From NCBI GenBank assembly GCA_026398835.1, contig JAPLSD010000315.1, positions 1-6,933 of the forward strand: DNA of 6,933 nt. Direction: 5' to 3'. Position 1 is the first letter of the stretch; each line of letters opens with the position of its first letter. Shown piece by piece: positions 5,826-6,933 of this stretch. A program made the position numbers and the translations under genes. The notes under the pieces were generated by a model. That model did not search any database and was not told the DNA's origin. It worked only from the letters and a program-made list of their open reading frames with translations. Origin of the DNA: Pseudomonas sp. (GTDB lineage: Bacteria; Pseudomonadota; Gammaproteobacteria; Pseudomonadales; Pseudomonadaceae).

Positions 5826-6698
5826 TTAAAGGCTGATCGCCGTCGCCTCAAACCGCACTCGCGGATGGGCAATACGGTCCTGGGCGCGCACCAATTCCAG
5901 CTCGTAGCTGGCACAGGCCTGGGTTTCCAGTAGCACCTCATGCACCGCCGCGGCGGTGAACTCGAAGGCCGCCAGCAGGCTGTCTCCCAATAGTACGCGG
6001 GCCAGAAACAGGCCGGACGTCAGGTCGCCGACGCCTACCGGCTGGCGCGGGAAGGCCAACAACGGCCGACGCAGATGCCAACTGCCTTCAGCGGTTACCA
6101 GCAACATTTCGAAGCTGTCCGGCAGCTTGCCGGGATAATCCAGATGTTTGACCAGCACTGCCTTCGGGCCGCGGGCCAGCAGCGCACGAGCCATGGCCAG
6201 GCAATCGAACAGCGACTGCGGCTTGCGCCTTGAAAAGCTGTCCAGTTCGAGCTGATTCGGGCACATGAAGTCGGCCATCGCTGCCGCTTCTTCCAGCAGG
6301 AAGTCGCTGACCTCGGCCGGAACACTGCAACCCTTTTCCGGGTGGCCCATCACTGGATCGCAGAGGTACAAGGCTTTTGGATTGATTGCCTTGATCCGCG
6401 CCACACCCGTGAGAATCGCTCGCCCTTGGGCTGCACTGCCGAGGTAGCCGGACAGCACCGCATCGCAGTTACCCAACTCGCCGATGGCAGCAATCCCCTC
6501 GATCAGCTCCGGAATCTGATGCGGTGCCAACACCTCTCCCGCCCACTGCCCATACTGAGTGTGGTTGGAGAACTGCACGGTATTGAGCGGCCAGACATTC
6601 ACCCCGACCCGCTGCATGGGAAAAACCGCGGCGCTGTTGCCGGCATGGCCGAAGACCACATGGGACTGGATGGCGAGCAAATGGGGTGTACGCTTCAT
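5826..6698 (-). CDS. pdxY: Pyridoxal kinase PdxY
   Basis: Cytoplasmic kinase of the ribokinase superfamily that phosphorylates pyridoxal to pyridoxal 5'-phosphate with ATP, in vitamin B6 salvage. It has 290 residues, the usual length. Motifs match E. coli PdxY closely: [20 protein letters not shown] (8-27) and [12 protein letters not shown] (39-50) at the substrate site; [13 protein letters not shown] (112-124), with Cys124 equivalent to the PdxY cysteine (Cys122 in E. coli) known to bind pyridoxal covalently; PNQLEL (147-152); and [12 protein letters not shown] (220-231), with Asp225 as catalytic base. ATG 6698 is preferred because it places the LAIQSHV motif at the usual distance, although its ribosome binding site (ACGGAAA) is weak. 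The gene stands alone, divergent from the DUF3301-type gene and convergent with the thioesterase. Confidence 0.95.
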   Translation of the reverse strand: MKRTPHLLAIQSHVVFGHAGNSAAVFPMQRVGVNVWPLNTVQFSNHTQYGQWAGEVLAPHQIPELIEGIAAIGELGNCDAVLSGYLGSAAQGRAILTGVARIKAINPKALYLCDPVMGHPEKGCSVPAEVSDFLLEEAAAMADFMCPNQLELDSFSRRKPQSLFDCLAMARALLARGPKAVLVKHLDYPGKLPDSFEMLLVTAEGSWHLRRPLLAFPRQPVGVGDLTSGLFLARVLLGDSLLAAFEFTAAAVHEVLLETQACASYELELVRAQDRIAHPRVRFEATAISL

Positions 6699-6814
6699 GC
6701 GAGATTTCCGTAAACCGATTGAAATTCGAGCCGCGCAGTATGCGACTAAACGCAGCCTGTACGACAGACCGAAGACACAGTTAAGCTGACACTACTTTGT
6801 TGGAGTGTTCGTTC
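6699..6814. promoter_or_regulatory. Divergent intergenic region pdxY / DUF3301-type gene
   Basis: This 116-bp gap must hold the start signals of both divergent genes. TTGAAA at 6719-6724 resembles a rightward -35, but no convincing -10 stands at 16-18 bp. No operator-like repeat was recognised. Confidence 0.35.
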
Positions 6815-6933
6815 ATGCTGACCCTGGGAAATATTTTCGTGCTGATGCTGCTGGCGACCGGCGCCGCCTGGCTGTGGCACAACCACGGCTTGCGTGAGCG
6901 GGCACTGGAAAGGGTCAAGCAGCATTGCGCCAA
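6815..6933 (+). CDS. DUF3301-type small membrane-anchored protein (3' end outside window)
   Basis: The first 39 codons are visible: MLTLGNIFVLMLLATGAAWL (1-20), then a charged stretch WHNHGLRERALERVKQHCA (21-39). A short hydrophobic anchor with the bulk expected in the cytoplasm fits the DUF3301 family of gammaproteobacteria; I assign this by recognition of the N-terminus only. The function is unknown. GGAG (6802-6805) lies nine bases before ATG 6815, a good ribosome binding site. The frame stays open to the window edge. Confidence 0.75.
   Translation, partial: MLTLGNIFVLMLLATGAAWLWHNHGLRERALERVKQHCA

Overview
The window reads as chromosomal DNA of a fluorescent-type Pseudomonas (P. fluorescens/putida relatives). 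The evidence is GC-rich, codon-biased genes, a REP-like palindrome built on the pseudomonad 'GAGCG...CTTGCCCGCG' core, and recognisable protein families. Organism assignment is by recognition only and was not checked against a database. There is no transposase, integrase, phage gene, CRISPR array, rRNA or tRNA. The region looks like stable core genome rather than an accessory island.

Layout from left to right: (1) The 3' half of uvrD (DNA helicase II) runs in from the left edge and ends at 1041. A half-size EamA/DMT membrane protein (1062-1502) follows after 20 bp and is probably co-transcribed. (2) After a 179-bp gap containing small inverted repeats lies an exported or membrane-anchored Tim44-like domain protein (1682-2557), closed by a strong intrinsic terminator (2589-2620). 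(3) A plausible sigma70 promoter then leads into a small acidic SMI1/KNR4-type protein (GTG start at 2696, end 3103). (4) Converging on it from the other strand is a KefB/CPA2-type monovalent cation:proton antiporter (4912 down to 3149). A bulged hairpin (3118-3147) fills the short gap between the two stop codons. (5) A 294-bp divergent intergenic region separates the antiporter from a hot-dog acyl-CoA thioesterase (5207-5689). It can be folded into an outer stem enclosing two hairpins. (6) The thioesterase converges on pdxY (pyridoxal kinase, 6698 down to 5826). Between them is a 93-bp REP-like structure with two perfect 36-nt arms. (7) Divergent from pdxY, a short membrane-anchored DUF3301-type protein begins at 6815 and runs off the right edge.

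The genes do not form one pathway: DNA repair, transport, an envelope protein of unknown role, K+/H+ exchange, acyl-CoA hydrolysis and vitamin B6 salvage are independent units separated by terminators. I see no convincing new multi-gene system. The items most worth a second look are the foldable intergenic region at 4994-5089, the antiporter whose C-terminus is a second membrane block instead of an RCK domain, the long perfect REP-like palindrome, and the functionally uncharacterised Tim44-like and SMI1-like proteins.
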